From contig AP025283.1 in the NCBI GenBank assembly GCA_024347235.1, positions 1,178,001 through 1,242,000 on the forward strand: 64,000 bases of DNA. Direction: 5' to 3'. The stretch's first letter is position 1. The number at the start of each line of letters is the position of its first letter. Both the position numbers and the translations under genes were made by a program. The notes beneath the pieces are model-generated. The model was not told where the DNA came from, did no database searches, and saw only the letters and a program-made list of their open reading frames with translations. Shown piece by piece: positions 31,885 through 43,138 of this stretch. Source of the stretch: Aliamphritea spongicola. Lineage in GTDB: Bacteria; Pseudomonadota; Gammaproteobacteria; Pseudomonadales; Balneatricaceae.

Positions 31885-32886
31885 ATGCAACTCAATATAA
31901 ATAGCCTTCAGATACAATCCACCAGTACCGGTAATAACACCGGTATCGGGCAGGATGATACTGTCCGTTCAGCCAGGGACCCTGCTGTCAGCGGATCATC
32001 TGTCTCCCTGCATTCTGCAGAGTCTTCACCAAATACATCTACCCCGAAATCTGCGGATGTCAGCGGTTCTGATACCCAGAGTGCTGAAAGAAATACCGCT
32101 GATCAAAACACATCCGGCCAGGCTGGTGCTGATCAGCGTAGCGCGACTGCTGTAAAAGCAGACCTAACTGCGCTTGAAAATGAACAGATACAACAGTTAG
32201 CCACCCGTGACCGTGAGGTTCGGCAGCATGAGCAGGCACATGCTACGGTAGGCGGCCCTCATGCAGGGGCGCCGAGTTATGAGTACAAGAAAGGGCCGGA
32301 TGGTCGTCTTTACGCTGTCTCCGGTGAAGTGAGTATAGATACTTCCGCAGTGCCCAATGATCCCAAAGCCACCTTAGAGAAAGCTGAAATAGTCTTGCGA
32401 GCAGCGCTTGCTGTTGCGGAGCCTTCAGGGGCCGACCGTGCTGTGGCTGCCCGTGCAACTGCACTGGCTGAACAGGCCCGTGCTGAGCTTTCTACTCAGG
32501 AGACGTCCGGCGCTGAGTCTGGCGGGGAAGCATCGGCATCTGTTGCAGCAGCGGGTGAGGATGCCGGTCGGGCAGAGGCGATAAAAGAAGAGTTGTCTGA
32601 GAATCAGGCAGCTTCAGAGCGCGCTGAAGAAGAGCAGGAGGCAGCCCGTCAGGATGCTCAGCGTGAGTCACAGGCAGCAGATGCTGTTCGGCGACAGGAT
32701 GCACTGGATGAGCTTAATACCAACCGGGAAGAGCACAGTGCTGCCGTCTCTCAAAGCCTGGAAGACTATAATCAGCGCCTTGATGAAGTGGGAGAGCGGT
32801 TTGCAGAAGTGAACCAGCGCCTCGTTGAAGCAGGCGTATTTAAAAAGTTCTTTCCTGAAGGTCTGATTGTCGATCAGAACGTATAA
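31885..32886 (+). CDS. SprA-related putative metalloprotease
   Basis: Intact, 333 residues. Residues 1-100 are low-complexity Ser/Thr/Asp/Gln. The core at about 105-200 has REVRQHEQAHATVGG with an HExxH zinc motif (HEQAH), then YEYKKGPDGRLYAVSGEVSID and PNDPKATLEKAEIV, the SprA family signature. The tail is a long Glu/Ala/Gln coiled coil (about residues 210-310). There is no signal peptide. Members are often predicted to be secreted or peptidoglycan-linked, but no substrate is known. The name rests on the conserved core. Confidence 0.85.
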   Translation: MQLNINSLQIQSTSTGNNTGIGQDDTVRSARDPAVSGSSVSLHSAESSPNTSTPKSADVSGSDTQSAERNTADQNTSGQAGADQRSATAVKADLTALENEQIQQLATRDREVRQHEQAHATVGGPHAGAPSYEYKKGPDGRLYAVSGEVSIDTSAVPNDPKATLEKAEIVLRAALAVAEPSGADRAVAARATALAEQARAELSTQETSGAESGGEASASVAAAGEDAGRAEAIKEELSENQAASERAEEEQEAARQDAQRESQAADAVRRQDALDELNTNREEHSAAVSQSLEDYNQRLDEVGERFAEVNQRLVEAGVFKKFFPEGLIVDQNV

Positions 32887-32908
32887 GGTCTTATGTTCCC
32901 CAAAGCTC

Positions 32909-33673
32909 TTAGTTATTTTCCTGCAGGAAATTCAGCACCAGTTTACTGAAAGCCGCCGGTTTTTCCGCATGGGGCCAGTGGCCAGCGTTCTGAATAATTT
33001 TATAAGACGCCGCCGGAAAGTACTGTAACAGCGCATCCTTGTGTTCAAGGGTAATGTATTCCGACTGTCCGCCTTTAATAAACAGTGTATTGCCCTGATA
33101 GGTGTTTCCTTCAGGAGGCGCACTGATATTGGCATACTGGCTTTCAATAACCGCCAGATTCATTCGCCAGGCAAAGCCATTTTCACTGCGGTAAAGGTTT
33201 TTCAGCAGGAACTGCCGCAGGCCGGTGTCAGTCACCTGTTCTGCCAGTTGTTGCTCCGCTTCCCGCCGTGAGGTAACCGTATCCAGTCTGACAGACTTCA
33301 GCCCCTGAATAACCGTGTCATGATCGTGGCTGTACTGTACCGGCGCGATGTCAACGATGATCAGTTGCCGGATACGTTCCGGTTGTGTGAGGGCCAGTTG
33401 CATGGCTGCTTTTCCGCCCATGGAGTGTCCCAGAATATGGGCGCTTTGCAGGCCGTGATTGTCCATCAATTCAGCAATGTCATCAGCCATGGCGGCATAA
33501 GTCATTTCATCGCTATGAGGAGAACGGCCGTGGTTACGCAAATCCACCGCATACACCTGGTATTGCTCGGCCAGAACTTTTATCTGGCTGCCCCAGTTTT
33601 CCAGAGTGCCGAATAAACCGTGCAGAATGATCAGCGGTTCGCCCTGGCCCTGAATATTCACGTGAAGTTGCAT
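32909..33673 (-). CDS. Alpha/beta hydrolase, YbfF-like esterase
   Basis: Intact, 254 residues from the ATG at 33673 (MQLHVNIQGQGEPLIIL), which has AGAGGA seven bases upstream; an in-frame extension to 33775 would run through a terminator. ILHGLFGTLENW, DLRNHGRSPHS and nucleophile elbow ILGHSMGGKAAMQ (Ser in GHSMG) are present, then VDIAPVQY and the catalytic His in AGHWPHAEKP. Similar proteins hydrolyse acyl-CoA or short esters. Its substrate is not predictable from sequence. Confidence 0.88.
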   Translation of the reverse strand: MQLHVNIQGQGEPLIILHGLFGTLENWGSQIKVLAEQYQVYAVDLRNHGRSPHSDEMTYAAMADDIAELMDNHGLQSAHILGHSMGGKAAMQLALTQPERIRQLIIVDIAPVQYSHDHDTVIQGLKSVRLDTVTSRREAEQQLAEQVTDTGLRQFLLKNLYRSENGFAWRMNLAVIESQYANISAPPEGNTYQGNTLFIKGGQSEYITLEHKDALLQYFPAASYKIIQNAGHWPHAEKPAAFSKLVLNFLQENN

Positions 33674-33695
33674 GGGTGTATCCTCTTTACATAAC

Positions 33696-33726
33696 CGTAA
33701 AAAAGCCGATGCAGGCATCGGCTTAG
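33696..33726 (-). terminator. Intrinsic terminator after the FKBP isomerase gene
   Basis: On the minus strand, arms AGCCGATGC and GCATCGGCT are followed by a run of six T. It lies 28 bases after the FKBP gene's stop and 23 bases before the hydrolase start. Confidence 0.9.
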
Positions 33727-33752
33727 TCATTGTGCTTAACAGGCCTGTTCCG

Positions 33753-34378
33753 TTACAGAACAGCCAGCAGCTCAACGTCGAAGATCAGAGTGGCATATGG
33801 AGGGATGCCGCCCGGAGAGCCCTGCGCACCGTAAGCCAGTTGATACGGTACGTACAGACGCCATTTGTTGCCCGGAGTCATTAACTGCAGAGCTTCAGTC
33901 CAGCCAGCGATTACGCCGCCAACAGGGAATTCAGCAGGCTGACCGCGCTCGTAAGAGCTGTCGAATACTTTACCGTCGGTGAAAGTGCCGTGGTAGTGAA
34001 CGCGAACGGTAGACTCACGGGATGGCTTTTCACCTTCTTCGCTGCCCGCTTCAATAACTTCGTACTGCAGGCCGGAATCAGTAACGAATACTTCTTCACG
34101 CTGAGAGTTTTTCTCCAGAAAGATTTCACCTTCAGCCGCTGCTTTTTAGCCGCTGCTTCAGCTTCTTCCTGCATACGCTTCTGGATTTCGTTGAATGCTG
34201 CCTGGATCTGTTCGCCGGCAACTTTCAGTTCAGCGCCTTCAAAAGCGTCCTGGATGCCGGTAACAACTGCGTTCAGGGAAACGCCTTCAAAGCTGTTGTT
34301 GGCCAGTTGGTCGCCCATTTGACGGCCGATACCGTAGCTGGCGATTTGTTCAGTGGTTTCTAGTTTTAGTTCAGACAT
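33753..34378 (-). CDS. fklB: FKBP-type peptidyl-prolyl isomerase, FklB-like (frameshifted)
   Basis: About 208 residues. An N-terminal dimerisation helix domain (MSELKLETTEQIASYGIGRQMGDQL) and a long helix lead, after the break near 34142 (A run), to the FKBP domain. Motifs are SGLQYEVIEAG, VHYHGTFTDGKVFDSSYERG, EFPVGGVIAGW and IPPYATLIFDVELL. No signal peptide is seen, so it acts in the cytoplasm, unlike Mip and FkpA. Own terminator downstream. Confidence 0.92.
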
Positions 34379-34455
34379 GAGACTCGATCAATTGATGATT
34401 CATTAAGGCGGCCAAGACTAGCAAACTCCGCGGTTAAACGCTATGGCTGGCCGTA

Positions 34456-35796
34456 TCAGAGCAGGTCCGGTATGACCTCGGTCACCTGACTTCGAATCCG
34501 TCCATCCTGTAAACGGATGTGGATTTCTTCCCGGGTTGACGGCTTTTACCTGCTGAATAACCTTACCGTCGGGGCGTTCAGTAATGGCATAACCCCGTTC
34601 AAGGGTAGCCAGAGGACTCACACCATTGAGGCGCCCGGCAATCGCCTGTAAACGTAACTGCTGCCGTGCCTGGTACTGGAGGCTCAGCTGTTCCAGCCGA
34701 TGGCCCAACTCGTTTACTTTTGCTGTAAAGCACTGATCCGGGGCTGTTGCAGGCAGCGTTGTTGCCGCTGTTGCAGTTGCTGCAGTTTATCTTGCCGGGT
34801 TGTGACGGCTTGCTGCATCGCTTTACTGAGGCGTAATTCCAGATCGTCCAGCCTTTGGGCGTGTTCATTGAGTTTGTCACCCGGATGTTTCAGGCGGTTG
34901 CTGATCCAGCGGAGCTTTTCCTGATAGCGACTCAGTTTCTGCTGCATATTATGTTGCAGCCTGTTGTGCAGTTGCTGCAGACGCAGTTGAAGATGTGCCT
35001 GGTCAGGGCTGATAATCTCGGCAGCTGCTGATGGCGTCGGTGCACGGACATCGGCGACAAAATCTGCAATTGATACATCTGTTTCATGGCCGACCGCGCT
35101 GATAACCGGAATACGGCTGTTAAAAATCGCCTCGGCAACTCTGGCTTCGTTAAAACACCAAAGGTCTTCAAGGGATCCGCCCCCGCGGCCCACAATCAGA
35201 ACATCACAGGTGTTATGACTGTTAGCGGTTTCAATGGCAGCAACGATTTCATCGGTCGCTTCATTGCCCTGTACCCGGGCCGGATAAATATTAACCGGTA
35301 ATGAGGGAAAGCGGCGCTGTAAGACAGTCAGAATGTCGTGGACCGCGGCACCGGTTGGGGAAGTAATAATCCCAAGACGTTTTGGCTGGAGCGGTAAGGT
35401 CTTTTATGAGACTGATCGAACAGCCCCTGACGCTGAAGCTGCAGTTTCAGGGCTTCATAGGCCTGCTGTAAAGAGCCGATGCCGGCATCTTCCATGTAAT
35501 CACAGATTAACTGGTAATCACCACGGCCCGGATACAGGCTGACTTTGGCGCGCACACGGACCTTGTCACCGTTCTTCGGCTGATAATTCAGGTAGTGATT
35601 GCGGTTCTTAAACATGGCGCAACGTACCTGAGCGCCGCTGTCTTTCAGCGTGAAATACCAGTGACCTGAGCCGGGGCGAACAAAGTTAGAGAGTTCACCT
35701 TCAACCTGAATAATTCTGAAGCTGCTTTCCAGCAGCGATTTAACTTCATTGTTAAGCTCGCTGACGGTAAATGCGGGGAGTTTGGTTGCTTTGCAT
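34456..35796 (-). CDS. xseA: Exodeoxyribonuclease VII large subunit (frameshifted)
   Basis: About 448 residues after repair. An N-terminal OB-fold ([38 protein letters not shown]) leads to the catalytic part with [30 protein letters not shown] and [18 protein letters not shown] long coiled coil (about residues 280-400, Gln/Leu rich) follows, then [10 protein letters not shown]. It degrades single-stranded DNA together with XseB. Breaks lie near 35777, 35397, 34730 and 34530. It is divergent from guaB, as in many gammaproteobacteria. Confidence 0.93.
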
Positions 35797-35900
35797 GGCG
35801 CGATAGTAAACTATTCAGAACGCTTATTTAAGGGCTTTGCAGAGTCTGCGTCTGAGCGTAAAAAATAGTCGTGAAAACTGCGTTTTTCACCCGGTATTAA

Positions 35901-35928
35901 TTGTCGCCACAGTTGTAAAGGCTATAAT
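35901..35928 (+). promoter_or_regulatory. Sigma-70 promoter for guaBA
   Basis: TTGTCG at 35901-35906, a 16-base spacer and a consensus TATAAT at 35923-35928, about 43 bases before the guaB start. A small hairpin (GTGAAAA/TTTTCAC at 35871-35890) lies just upstream; I cannot assign it a role. Confidence 0.65.
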
Positions 35929-35970
35929 CCCGTGCCTTCTTTATATACAGAATAAAGGCACGCCCTCACT

Positions 35971-37440
35971 ATGTTGCGAATTGCTGAAGAAGCACTTACT
36001 TTCGACGATGTTCTTTTGGTTCCTGGTTATTCCGAAGTTCTGCCTAAGGACGTGTCACTTAAGACTCGCCTGACCAAAGGGATTGAATTGAATATTCCTT
36101 TGGCTTCCGCAGCGATGGATACTGTTACGGAATCCCGCCTGGCCATTGCGATGGCACAGGAAGGCGGCATCGGTATCATCCATAAAAACCTTACGATTGA
36201 TCAGCAAGCTGACGAAGTTCGCCGCGTGAAGAAGTACGAGGCGGGTGTGGTCAGTGATCCTGTTACCTGTACGTCTGATATGACCGTTGGTGAGCTGAAC
36301 GCGCTGAGTGCACGGGTTGGGTTCTCCGGTTTCCCTGTTGTGGATAACGGTGATCTGGTGGGTATTGTTACCAGCCGTGATGCACGTTTTGAACACAAGC
36401 TGGATGCAACCGTTGCGTCTATCATGACGCCGAAAGACCGTCTGGTTACCGTTAAGGAAGGTGTTGATCCTGACGACGTACGTAACCTGCTGCGCAAGCA
36501 CCGCATTGAAAAGATCCTTGTTGTTGATGACAGCTTTGGTCTGCGTGGTATGATGACAGTAAAAGATATGAACAAAGCGCAGACGCATCCGAATGCAGCT
36601 AAAGACGAGAAAGGTCGTCTGATTGTTGGTGCGGCTGTAGGTACCGGTGCAGATACCGCTGAACGTGTTGAAGCGCTGGTAAATGCTGAAGTTGACGTGA
36701 TCATTGTTGATACTGCTCACGGTCACTCCAAAGGTGTTATTGACCGTGTTGCCTGGGTGAAGAAAAACTTCCCGAACGTTCAGGTAATTGGCGGTAACAT
36801 TGCGACGGCTGCCGCTGCTGTTGCGCTGGCGAAGGCTGGTGCAGACGGTGTTAAAGTCGGTATCGGTCCGGGCTCTATCTGTACTACCCGTATTGTTGCC
36901 GGTGTGGGTGTACCTCAGGTCAGTGCAGTTGCTAATGTTGCAGCGGCGCTGGAAGAGTACGGCGTACCGTGTATTGCAGACGGCGGTATCCGTTTCTCCG
37001 GTGATTTGTCCAAGGCGATTGTTGCCGGTGCATCTGCTGTGATGGTGGGGTCAATGCTGGCCGGTACTGATGAAGCACCGGGTGATGTTGAACTGTTCCA
37101 GGGCCGTGCATATAAGTCTTATCGTGGTATGGGCTCGCTGGGTGCGATGGCTCAGACCACCGGTTCTTCTGACCGTTATTTCCAGGACGCTGCGCAGGGT
37201 GCTGAAAAGCTTGTACCGGAAGGTATTGAAGGCCGGGTGGCCTGTAAAGGTCCGATGGGCGGTGTCGTGCATCAGCTGATGGGTGGTCTGCGGGCTTCCA
37301 TGGGTTATACCGGCAGTGCCGATATCACCACCATGCGCTCGGTACCGGAGTTTGTACGCATTACGAACGCCGGTATGGCAGAAAGCCATGTCCATGATGT
37401 GAGCATCACTAAAGAGGCGCCGAATTACCGGGTTGGATAA
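35971..37440 (+). CDS. guaB: IMP dehydrogenase GuaB
   Basis: Intact, 489 residues. N-terminal half-barrel ([17 protein letters not shown]), two CBS domains (about residues 95-205), then the catalytic loop [13 protein letters not shown] with Cys near residue 305, [11 protein letters not shown] and the flap [10 protein letters not shown]. It oxidises IMP to XMP, the first committed step to GMP. guaA follows after 102 bases that contain a hairpin. Confidence 0.98.
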   Translation: MLRIAEEALTFDDVLLVPGYSEVLPKDVSLKTRLTKGIELNIPLASAAMDTVTESRLAIAMAQEGGIGIIHKNLTIDQQADEVRRVKKYEAGVVSDPVTCTSDMTVGELNALSARVGFSGFPVVDNGDLVGIVTSRDARFEHKLDATVASIMTPKDRLVTVKEGVDPDDVRNLLRKHRIEKILVVDDSFGLRGMMTVKDMNKAQTHPNAAKDEKGRLIVGAAVGTGADTAERVEALVNAEVDVIIVDTAHGHSKGVIDRVAWVKKNFPNVQVIGGNIATAAAAVALAKAGADGVKVGIGPGSICTTRIVAGVGVPQVSAVANVAAALEEYGVPCIADGGIRFSGDLSKAIVAGASAVMVGSMLAGTDEAPGDVELFQGRAYKSYRGMGSLGAMAQTTGSSDRYFQDAAQGAEKLVPEGIEGRVACKGPMGGVVHQLMGGLRASMGYTGSADITTMRSVPEFVRITNAGMAESHVHDVSITKEAPNYRVG

Positions 37441-37464
37441 TTCGCGACCAGAAAAATACCAGTA

Positions 37465-37500
37465 GGTGGGATGGCTTCGGCTATCCCACTTTTGTTTTTA
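37465..37500 (+). terminator. Hairpin with UUCG loop between guaB and guaA
   Basis: GTGGGATGGC and GCTATCCCAC pair around a TTCG tetraloop and are followed by TTTTGTTTTT. It looks like a full intrinsic terminator inside the guaBA unit, so part of the transcription may stop before guaA. Confidence 0.75.
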
Positions 37501-37542
37501 ACAAGCTACAACACTTGTAGAGATTCCTTTGGAGTCATCGAA

Positions 37543-39123
37543 ATGTCCCAAGATATTCATGCACAACGGATTTTAATCCTCGATTTCGGCTCACAGTACA
37601 CGCAGCTGATTGCGCGTCGTATTCGTGAGATCGGTGTTTACTGTGAAATTTATCCTTACGATATGGATAACGCCGCAATTACCGAATTCAATCCGCGAGG
37701 GATTATCCTGGCGGGTGGCCCGGAATCAGTTACCGAGGGCGACTCTCCGCGGGCGCCACAGGCCGTTTTTGATCTGAACGTACCGATCCTAGGTATTTGC
37801 TATGGTATGCAGACCATGGCTGAACAGCTGGGCGGTGCCGTTGTTACCTCCGATAAGCGTGAATTTGGCTACGCTAAAGTTCGTCTGGAAGACAGCCCGA
37901 GCCGTCTGTTCGAAGGCATTGAAGACCATATTGCCAACAATGGTTCTTTACTGCTGGATGTATGGATGAGCCACGGTGACAAGGTTAGCGAACTGCCTGA
38001 TGGCTTCCATGTGATCGCCAGCACTGAAAGTGCACCGATTGCTGCGATGTGTCACCCGGCGAAGAATTACTTTGGCGTGCAGTTCCACCCAGAAGTTACC
38101 CACACCAAGCAGGGTGGACGGATGCTGAAGCGTTTCGTTCAGGAAATCTGTGACTGTGAAGCGCTGTGGACGGCTGAAAATATCATTACTGATCTGATTG
38201 CCCGTGTTCGCGAACAGGTGGGTGATCAGAAAGTATTGCTGGGTCTTTCCGGCGGTGTTGATTCCTCTGTTGTAGCGGCCCTGTTGCATAAAGCGATTGG
38301 CGATCAGCTGACCTGTGTATTCGTAGATAATGGCCTGCTGCGTAAGCACGAAGGTGATCAGGTAATGGACATGTTCGGTAAGAATATGGGCGTTAAGGTT
38401 ATCCGTTCCGATTCTGAAGATCTGTTCCTGGGTCGTCTGAAAGGTGAAGCAGACCCGGAAACTAAGCGTAAGATTATCGGTAATACCTTCATTGAAGTCT
38501 TTGACGAAGAAGCGGCGAAGCTGAAGGATGTTAATTTCCTGGCTCAGGGTACTATTTACCCGGATGTAATTGAGTCTGCGGCTGCTAAAACCGGTAAGGC
38601 ACACGTCATCAAGTCCCACCACAACGTAGGTGGTCTGCCGGAAGACATGGCATTTGAGCTGGTTGAGCCACTGCGTGAGCTATTCAAAGATGAAGTCCGT
38701 AAGATCGGTCTTGAGCTGGGTCTGCCATACGATATGGTTTACCGTCATCCGTTCCCGGGCCCGGGTCTGGGTGTTCGTATTCTGGGTGAAGTTAAGAAAG
38801 AATACGCGGATATCCTGCGTGAAGCCGATGCTATCTTCCTGGAAGAGCTGCATGCCGCTGACTGGTACCACAAAACCAGCCAGTCTTTTGCGGTATTCCT
38901 GCCGGTTAAATCCGTGGGTGTCGTGGGTGATGGTCGCCGTTATGAATACGTCATTGCGTTACGTGCGGTTGAAACCATCGACTTTATGACAGCTCGCTGG
39001 GCGCATCTGCCATATGAGCTGCTGGAGACTGTGTCCAGCCGCATCATTAACGAGATACCAAAAGTGTCCCGTGTGACTTACGATGTAAGCTCTAAGCCGC
39101 CGGCGACCATTGAGTGGGAATAA
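37543..39123 (+). CDS. guaA: GMP synthase (glutamine-hydrolysing) GuaA
   Basis: Intact, 526 residues from the ATG at 37543, which has GGAG eight bases upstream. The class-I glutamine amidotransferase domain has GICYGMQTM with the catalytic Cys and [11 protein letters not shown]. The ATP-pyrophosphatase P-loop is [14 protein letters not shown]. The dimerisation domain contains [15 protein letters not shown] and ends PATIEWE. It aminates XMP to GMP. Confidence 0.98.
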   Translation: MSQDIHAQRILILDFGSQYTQLIARRIREIGVYCEIYPYDMDNAAITEFNPRGIILAGGPESVTEGDSPRAPQAVFDLNVPILGICYGMQTMAEQLGGAVVTSDKREFGYAKVRLEDSPSRLFEGIEDHIANNGSLLLDVWMSHGDKVSELPDGFHVIASTESAPIAAMCHPAKNYFGVQFHPEVTHTKQGGRMLKRFVQEICDCEALWTAENIITDLIARVREQVGDQKVLLGLSGGVDSSVVAALLHKAIGDQLTCVFVDNGLLRKHEGDQVMDMFGKNMGVKVIRSDSEDLFLGRLKGEADPETKRKIIGNTFIEVFDEEAAKLKDVNFLAQGTIYPDVIESAAAKTGKAHVIKSHHNVGGLPEDMAFELVEPLRELFKDEVRKIGLELGLPYDMVYRHPFPGPGLGVRILGEVKKEYADILREADAIFLEELHAADWYHKTSQSFAVFLPVKSVGVVGDGRRYEYVIALRAVETIDFMTARWAHLPYELLETVSSRIINEIPKVSRVTYDVSSKPPATIEWE

Positions 39124-39138
39124 TTTCCCGTTAACTCT

Positions 39139-39168
39139 GAAAAAGCCCGCTTTAGCGGGCTTTTTGTG
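39139..39168 (+). terminator. Intrinsic terminator after guaA
   Basis: Arms AAAAGCCCGC and GCGGGCTTTT around a TTTA loop, with further T, 16 bases after the guaA stop. Confidence 0.92.
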
Positions 39169-39178
39169 TCGGGTGTGA

Positions 39179-39670
<492 letters not shown>

Positions 39671-39713
39671 GCGCGCAAAGCAGCAGGCTGAACGCGCTGG
39701 AGGTGAGTGATAT

Positions 39714-41337
39714 TTACTGCGCCGTGTCAGTGCGGCGTGCCAGCAGGCTGTTCTTGCCGTTAGTGCGCTGTTCGACCCAGCTGATCAGATCAGTCCACAT
39801 GCGGGAAATTTCTGCTTTTTCGGCATGATACCCGCGTGTTTCAATTCAATCGTCATCACCGGAATGCTTTTCACAAACCAGCCATAGTTTCCGAGGGATC
39901 CTGGATAGGTTCCAAGTTGCTTAAGGTAAAGTGGACCCAGTTTTCGCGGCGGCTTAATGCTGCCGTCAAAATCGAGAATGCCGTGTGGTGCGTGTACCGA
40001 TACGATGACGTCCGGTTTTAATTCATCGATCAGGGTATGAATCGCCTGTGATTCCGGTTCACTCAGCGGTTTGTGGCCCGGGAAGTAACGGGGACGTTTT
40101 TAGCATAAGTCTGCCAGTGCTGTATCGGATCAACAGCCGCTTTAGCCGGGATAAAGTTTCGGTTGAGGTCTACTTTATTGGCGTTCACCCGGGTGGCGCG
40201 CTTCTGTAACAGACCGTCAGGGTTTGCCAGCGGCAGAAAATGCCAGTCATAGGCGCCGCTGTGGTTTTCATCCAGTGTCTTCAGCCATTTGAAGGTAACG
40301 CTGATACTTGAGTATTCATCACCATGGATGCCACCGATAAAGAGAATTTTGACCGGCGTTTCTGTATCCGGTGATGCCGGGTAATGTTTTTCCAGGATTA
40401 GCTCGCCGTTGTTTGAGTAAAAACGGGGAGATATAAACTCCAGATCCAGACATTCTTTAACTGAAACACTGCTGAGTTTGTTGCCGATCTTGGTACAGAT
40501 ATCGGTTACGTCTGGATGGGGTGTGTAGTCTTCCTGGCTGAGCTGATAACGGTCCGGCAAGGGGGATTCTGACAGTGCTTCTGTTGGGGAGGCTTTGGTT
40601 GCCTGCTCCAGTGCGTTGCTGTCCAGAGGTTGAGTTTTCGGTTGTGTCGCCTGGGTAGAAGCAGGTTGATGAACCTGGCTGATACTTTCTTGCATTGGAG
40701 CAGTCGCACTGATCATGGAAGGCAGTATCGGTGCGTTATGTTCGTTGTTGATTTTCGCTTCAATAGCGGCCTGGCTAAGCAGTTTTTGCATCACCTTTCA
40801 GAGTGTTATTGTTAGCGTGCTGAGCCGTTCCTGTACTGACCGGTGTTTCTGTGAGGGCCGGCTGTTTCAGTGTTACAGAAGCAGTAACCGTTTTATCTCC
40901 CTCCGAAGTATCTTTATTTCCTACCGTCCCGGATGGTGCGTCAGCCGCTTCGGGGCTGGCAGTGAATTCCCTGCATCAGCGATGGCTGCTTTTTCAGATG
41001 ATGTCTTAGTGTTGCTGACAACCTGTCTTTCTTCCGCAGCTGAATCAACAGGGATCGTGCCGGTGCTGTTATCAATTGTCAGTTGTTTACTGAGGCCAGA
41101 CAGCAGTTTTTTAGTGCTGTCAGTCAGTGCATCAGATGCCTCTTCCTGCTGGCCTGAAATGATCGGCTGGCTAAGGCTTTGAGCAGGCAGGGTGAAGCCT
41201 CCGGTTGCGACAGCTGATTCTGCATTTGCCGTTTGAAAATTAATTAGCAGGCAGCCCAAAATTGCGGTTCTCAGGGCGGATTTATGCCATAAAATCTGAC
41301 GTGATGGGGCAAATAAAGTGTCTAGTGATAAAGCCAT
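39714..41337 (-). CDS. Secreted M14-family zinc carboxypeptidase, MpaA-like (frameshifted)
   Basis: About 540 residues after repair. The start (ATG at 41337) gives a signal peptide (ALRTAILGCLLINFQTANA), so the enzyme works in the periplasm. Roughly 290 residues of Thr/Ser/Gln/Pro-rich linker follow. The M14 domain has IGGIHGDEYSS (His and Glu zinc ligands), PLANPDGLLQKRATRVNANKVDLNRNF and, in the last frame, VSVHAPHGILDFDG with the third ligand His; a MTIELKHAG segment holds the likely catalytic Glu. MpaA cleaves the D-Glu-meso-DAP bond of murein peptides, but MpaA is cytoplasmic and lacks this linker. Breaks near 40925, 40793 and 40098. It stands between tadA and mltF. Confidence 0.8.
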
Positions 41338-41506
41338 GAGCACAGGAAAATTCGGTTAGGGTTAAAAAGCTGAATAAAAACAGGGAGACAGCGATTAAAG
41401 TGCAAAAATCGATCACATTTTAATCGCCTTTGGAGGTTATGTGGAGTCTTTTATTCGCTTTTGTGAAGCTCTATAGCCGGCTTAGCTATGGGCAAAACCT
41501 GTGCTT

Positions 41507-43023
41507 CTATGCCGGATTCAGGGGATTGGCCTGTGCCGAGGGAGGCGTAATATCCAGGTTTGGATCACTATCCTCCGGATTACCGGGCATGACAATTTCA
41601 CCTTCGTTTTCAGCTGGCGTTGGTTCAGGTTTACTGGCTTCGATTTCTGCAAGTTGCTGCTGCCAGAGGATCAGATCGTAGTACTGCCGGATGTTTTTAA
41701 CATAGATAACCGGCTCATAGCCTCTGGCGTAACCACGTTTTACGGTTTTATAGTATTTTGGCTGGGTCAGTAATGGCAGAAATTGTTTAACATCTTCCCA
41801 TAAATCAGGATTTTCCCCGCGCGGCTGGTAAGAATCCGGGCGTCTTCCAGGTGGCCATAACCGACGTTATAGGCTGCCAGTGCAAACCAGATTCGGTCAT
41901 CGCCCTGAATACGCTCAGGGATTTTTCATTACCCGGGTGAGATATTCCGCACCGCCGAGCACGCTCTGTATCGGATCGGTGCGGTCTTCAACGCCGACTT
42001 CCTTCGCTGCCGCGTTGGTGAGCATCATGATCCCTTTTACCCCTGTCGGAGAGACGGCTTTGGGGTTCCAGTGGGATTCCTGATAGGCAATGGCTGCAAG
42101 CAGCAGCCAGTCGATGTCTGTTTCCTGCTCGGCCATATAAAAGTACTGCTCAAGCTTGCAGAAGCGGGTGCGCATATCCCGTTTGAAGGTTTCAATGTCT
42201 ACATAAGTAAGGGTGTTTTCCCGGTTAAAATACTTATCCTGCAGTTCAGTGACCAGCTGTTTGGTTTCCGGTTTTGAGAAAAATGTTTCCAATGCATTAA
42301 GAAGGCTCTGGTCATTTTGTTTGGCGACCATCCAGGCAATGGGTTCGGATTTACCCATGGAGAAAGCTGTTTTCAGCCCGGGAAAAAAGATTTTTGGGCG
42401 TTAAATACAATATCGTCTGAAATTGTGTAGCGATATTTCTTGTTGTATACGTCGTCCAGCAGTTCAGTGATGTTGCCAGTACTGTTTTCCTGCCAGGTAA
42501 TACCGGGGAATTCTGCTTTCAGTTTCTGCATGATTTCCGAATGGCTGCTGTCGGCGAGCACCTCGATGGATTTGCCTTCAAGATCTTTCAGAGATATCGG
42601 TTTTTCTGGCCCTGGGTGACCCGGTAAATGAGTGTGGGTGTGCTGTAGGCGTAAGGCTGGGCAAAACTGAACTCTGCTTCTCTGGATTCCGTAATGGTAA
42701 GTCCGGCGGCTGCAATGTGGGCCTTATGGTTTTTAATGACCGGGAATATGTCACCGAAACTGTCGGGAATGACCAGTTCAATTTCCACACCGATTTCATC
42801 TGCAAATGCTTTGGCCAGGTCATATTCGAAGCCAGCGGGTTTGCCATCTTTGTCTGATATATAGGTGGTTGGGGTATTACGGGTAACAATTTTCAGGACG
42901 CCGGTTTTCTGAATGGCCTCTAACTGATTGTCCGTTGTGAGGTTCGCCAGGAATAGCCAGCCGATGACCGCCAGTATGGTAGTGATAAAGAACACTTCTC
43001 TGAGGAAAAATTCGCGTTCGCAT
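41507..43023 (-). CDS. mltF: Membrane-bound lytic murein transglycosylase F (frameshifted)
   Basis: About 507 residues. An N-terminal anchor ([20 protein letters not shown]) is followed by a solute-binding-like domain ([40 protein letters not shown]). The C-terminal SLT domain has [22 protein letters not shown], containing the catalytic Glu in AYQESH, and [14 protein letters not shown]. It cuts the glycan strand with formation of 1,6-anhydromuramic ends. Breaks lie near 43010, 42602, 42378, 41926 and 41818. It is divergent from purL, as in Escherichia. Confidence 0.92.
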
Positions 43024-43138
43024 AATAATAATGGCCCTTATTGATGGCGCCGGAGTGGCGATTTCAGTAAAATGCGGCCTTAGATTTCTCCTACTTCATA
43101 CATACCTGTTAGGCATACTCAAGAGGCTCGATACTAAC

